From a virus, in the IMG/VR virus record IMGVR_UViG_3300038701_001082, positions 1 through 28,358 of that record: a stretch of 28,358 nt of DNA; one strand, written 5' to 3'. Every line of letters begins with the position of its first letter. Position 1 is the first letter of the stretch. Shown one piece after another: positions 26,377-28,358 of this stretch. Made by a program: the position numbers and the translations under genes. Under the pieces are notes generated by a model that was given only the letters and a program-made list of their open reading frames with translations, was not told the origin of the DNA and ran no database searches.

Positions 26377-28358
26377 GACGCAACACTCCCCCCCATCCGT
26401 TGGTTTGTCAGGTTGGCTTTGTTCGTCATTTCAAACTGCGTTTTCATTGCAGCCAAACGGGCTTCCGTCTCGGCACGATATGCCGCCAGATCAAGCTGCC
26501 CAGTCAACTGCGCTGTCTCAAGTTCAAGCTTGCGCTCAAGTTCAAACATCCGAAGCTGCGCATCAAACTGCGCTTGCTCGGTCTTGCGCTTCTGCTCCAT
26601 TTGAACCTGCATCAATTCAGGCGACGGCTCTTGCTCCTGCTGCTGCATACGCTGCGCAACCTCGGGATCATCGGGGTCAAACATAATATCCGAACCACGG
26701 CCAAGGTCGTAATCGCGCATAATGGCATCCATCTGGTTATACAGATGCTCCATTCCCGAAACGCCCTCGGTAATCATTTCACGCAGCGGCAACAGAAGCC
26801 CCAGACGGGCATTAAGGCGCTTGTCCTTTGCGCCGTTGCCCAGACCAACGCGCACAATCATATTCATGCTCTCAGGCCACTGTGTGGGATCAACCGTCTT
26901 GTATTTGCCATCCACCTTGATCTGGAACGGCTCGCCCTCGACCCGCACCATACGGTAAAGCTTCATCAGCGCATTGCCGAACGCATTGGCAAGGTTGCGC
27001 GCCATAAACTCCTGCAACACCTCGCCCTTGGCTTCGCGGCCTTGGAACTCGGTAGCGGTCATGTTGTTAAGCGCATCCTCGCTTGCCACAGGAACATTGC
27101 GCCCAGAACCCGAACGCGCCTCTTTCTCGCGGCTGAACCACTCCATCGCCTGCAAGGACTGCCCAAGGTTGAAGTTGCCCGTGTAAGGCGTGACAGCGCC
27201 CGCAGTGCGTGTGCGGATGGGCGAACCGGGAATAGGGTTGAGAATGTCGTCTAGCGTTTCATCGCTAGAGCCATCCATAGAAACAATCGGACGCGGGTTA
27301 TTCGCCGTTACCATGCCGTCCATCATCTGACGGGCAAGCAGGCTGCGGCCATATTGAATGTCCATCACCTTATCAGCCAGAGAGTAGCCAATCATTCGGT
27401 GCGGACGCGGGAACGGGCAATAGATCGAAAAAGGCTGCTCATCTACGGTTTCAACCGCAAGCTCATTTTCTTCATACATTGGCTCGCCATCGCGGCCCAA
27501 AACTTGCTGCCCGAATTCATCAAGCTGAGGCTCGCCCTGATAGCGCAGTATTTCATTGCCGACGCGGCACACCTTGATAAGTTCGGCAATCCCGTCGTCG
27601 TCATAGTCAAGCCGCGCATAGCCTTCGCAAAACTCGACTTTGGTCAATTCCTCGCTTGGCTCGTTGGCGCTGTATTGATCGAGCGTTTCGCTTTCGCTCT
27701 CGCTTTCAACGTCCTGCACATAACCCGGCAGCGAATACACCTGCTCACGCTCAAAACCCATCGCCACAAGTTCGGATCGGGTCTTAGGCTGTGCGTGCTC
27801 GACATAAGCGCAAGTCTCTACATCGCGGCCATTCGGCGTAAACCGGAATTCGTGCGAAGGAACGGAAACCACGTTCCACTGCGTGTCCTGGCGCTCGTTT
27901 TTGATAAGCACCTTTGCCATTGCGACAGGCTGCTGTGTGGCTTCGTCAAAAGCCTCGAACTCGCGAACGTCCTCCACATCGCCCGAGGCCATAATCAACG
28001 GCAGACCCTCGAGCGGCACCACCTGCCACTCACGAGAAACCCGCTCGGTGACGATCTTGCAGGACTTGAAAATGCCAATCTTGCGCAGGTTCCCGTCTTG
28101 CAAAACATCGCTCAGCGTATTGTCGCCGCCATTGCGCATAAAGTTGTAATCAAGCGCCGTGGTTGCCTCGTCAGCAAAAGGCTCGTCTTCTTCGTTCGTG
28201 GCTTCAAATTCAACCGTGCGATCACCCGAGACAAACATACGCAAGATGTTGGCGTTTGTGTCGTCAAGAACCTCTTGGACATCAGGCAGGACAATCTGCG
28301 AACGGCCTTCAATTTCGTTACCGAACGGCTGCGCTTCATAATAAGAAAAAGCGGCCTC
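26373..28358 (-). CDS. Portal protein (P22/SU10-type), start beyond the right edge
   Basis: 661 codons are visible and the frame is open to the last base, so the N-terminus is missing. The visible start reads EAAFSYYEAQPFGNEIEGRS, then IVLPDVQEV, a motif of P22-like portal proteins that lies well upstream of the first internal ATG (28244); that ATG is therefore not the true start. Later come FCEGYARLDYDDDGIAEL, RPHRMIGYSLADKVMDIQYGRS and GREAKGEVLQEFMARN. The C-terminal 90 residues form a Gln/Glu-rich coiled coil, like a P22-type barrel. Twelve copies would make the DNA channel and bind the terminase, whose genes should lie to the right. Confidence 0.93.
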   Translation of the reverse strand, partial: EAAFSYYEAQPFGNEIEGRSQIVLPDVQEVLDDTNANILRMFVSGDRTVEFEATNEEDEPFADEATTALDYNFMRNGGDNTLSDVLQDGNLRKIGIFKSCKIVTERVSREWQVVPLEGLPLIMASGDVEDVREFEAFDEATQQPVAMAKVLIKNERQDTQWNVVSVPSHEFRFTPNGRDVETCAYVEHAQPKTRSELVAMGFEREQVYSLPGYVQDVESESESETLDQYSANEPSEELTKVEFCEGYARLDYDDDGIAELIKVCRVGNEILRYQGEPQLDEFGQQVLGRDGEPMYEENELAVETVDEQPFSIYCPFPRPHRMIGYSLADKVMDIQYGRSLLARQMMDGMVTANNPRPIVSMDGSSDETLDDILNPIPGSPIRTRTAGAVTPYTGNFNLGQSLQAMEWFSREKEARSGSGRNVPVASEDALNNMTATEFQGREAKGEVLQEFMARNLANAFGNALMKLYRMVRVEGEPFQIKVDGKYKTVDPTQWPESMNMIVRVGLGNGAKDKRLNARLGLLLPLREMITEGVSGMEHLYNQMDAIMRDYDLGRGSDIMFDPDDPEVAQRMQQQEQEPSPELMQVQMEQKRKTEQAQFDAQLRMFELERKLELETAQLTGQLDLAAYRAETEARLAAMKTQFEMTNKANLTNQRMGGSVAS

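Noticed and set aside
26400-27254. A 284-codon plus-strand frame opposite the portal gene
   Set aside because: Leu/His/Arg-rich antisense shadow of the portal coding sequence.

Overview
The window is most of a temperate, podovirus-type phage or prophage. The likely host is an alphaproteobacterium, probably of the Sphingomonadales; this is inferred from overall protein character, moderately high GC and several genes that look leaderless, since no host gene is present. No tRNA, rRNA, CRISPR array or insertion sequence was seen.

Layout. (1) About 1-1,300, minus strand: a leftward early operon that starts at a Cro-like regulator, passes through a 44-codon micro-gene to a C5-cytosine DNA methyltransferase, and runs off the left edge. 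A second long reading frame lies entirely inside the methyltransferase gene. (2) About 1,300-1,800: the genetic switch. A short HTH repressor without a cleavage domain is flanked on both sides by clusters of the heptamer TGCATAA. These coincide with two near-identical promoters, one leftward and one rightward. (3) About 1,800-7,460, plus strand: a rightward early arm of about 20 very small genes, most overlapping by 4 nt, with a tyrosine integrase near its end. Behind the integrase is a 170 bp stretch with four copies of TTTGGCTAGC and three palindromes. The arm ends at a clear intrinsic terminator near 7,503-7,530. (4) About 28,358 down to 7,530, minus strand: the late operon. In order of transcription it holds the portal (open at the right edge), two small genes, scaffold, SU10-type major capsid protein, small head genes, head-tail adaptor, tail stabilisation protein, fibre genes including a collagen-like one, three internal virion/ejection proteins, tail tip and tailspike genes, and a lysis block (membrane proteins, GH19 endolysin, holin candidate, spanin candidates).

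One plus-strand gene (15212-15460) breaks the late operon. It has a near-consensus promoter of its own placed so that transcription would start at its GTG codon, the hallmark of a moron, a cargo gene expressed from a prophage.

How the parts work together: the repressor would hold both early promoters off, integrase would insert the genome, and the late operon would build a capsid with a short tail, eject DNA with internal proteins and lyse the cell. Terminase and replication genes are not visible and presumably lie beyond the two edges. The most unusual points are the dual-coded methyltransferase locus, the counter-oriented moron, repressor sites on both sides of the repressor gene, and the repeat-rich region behind the integrase.
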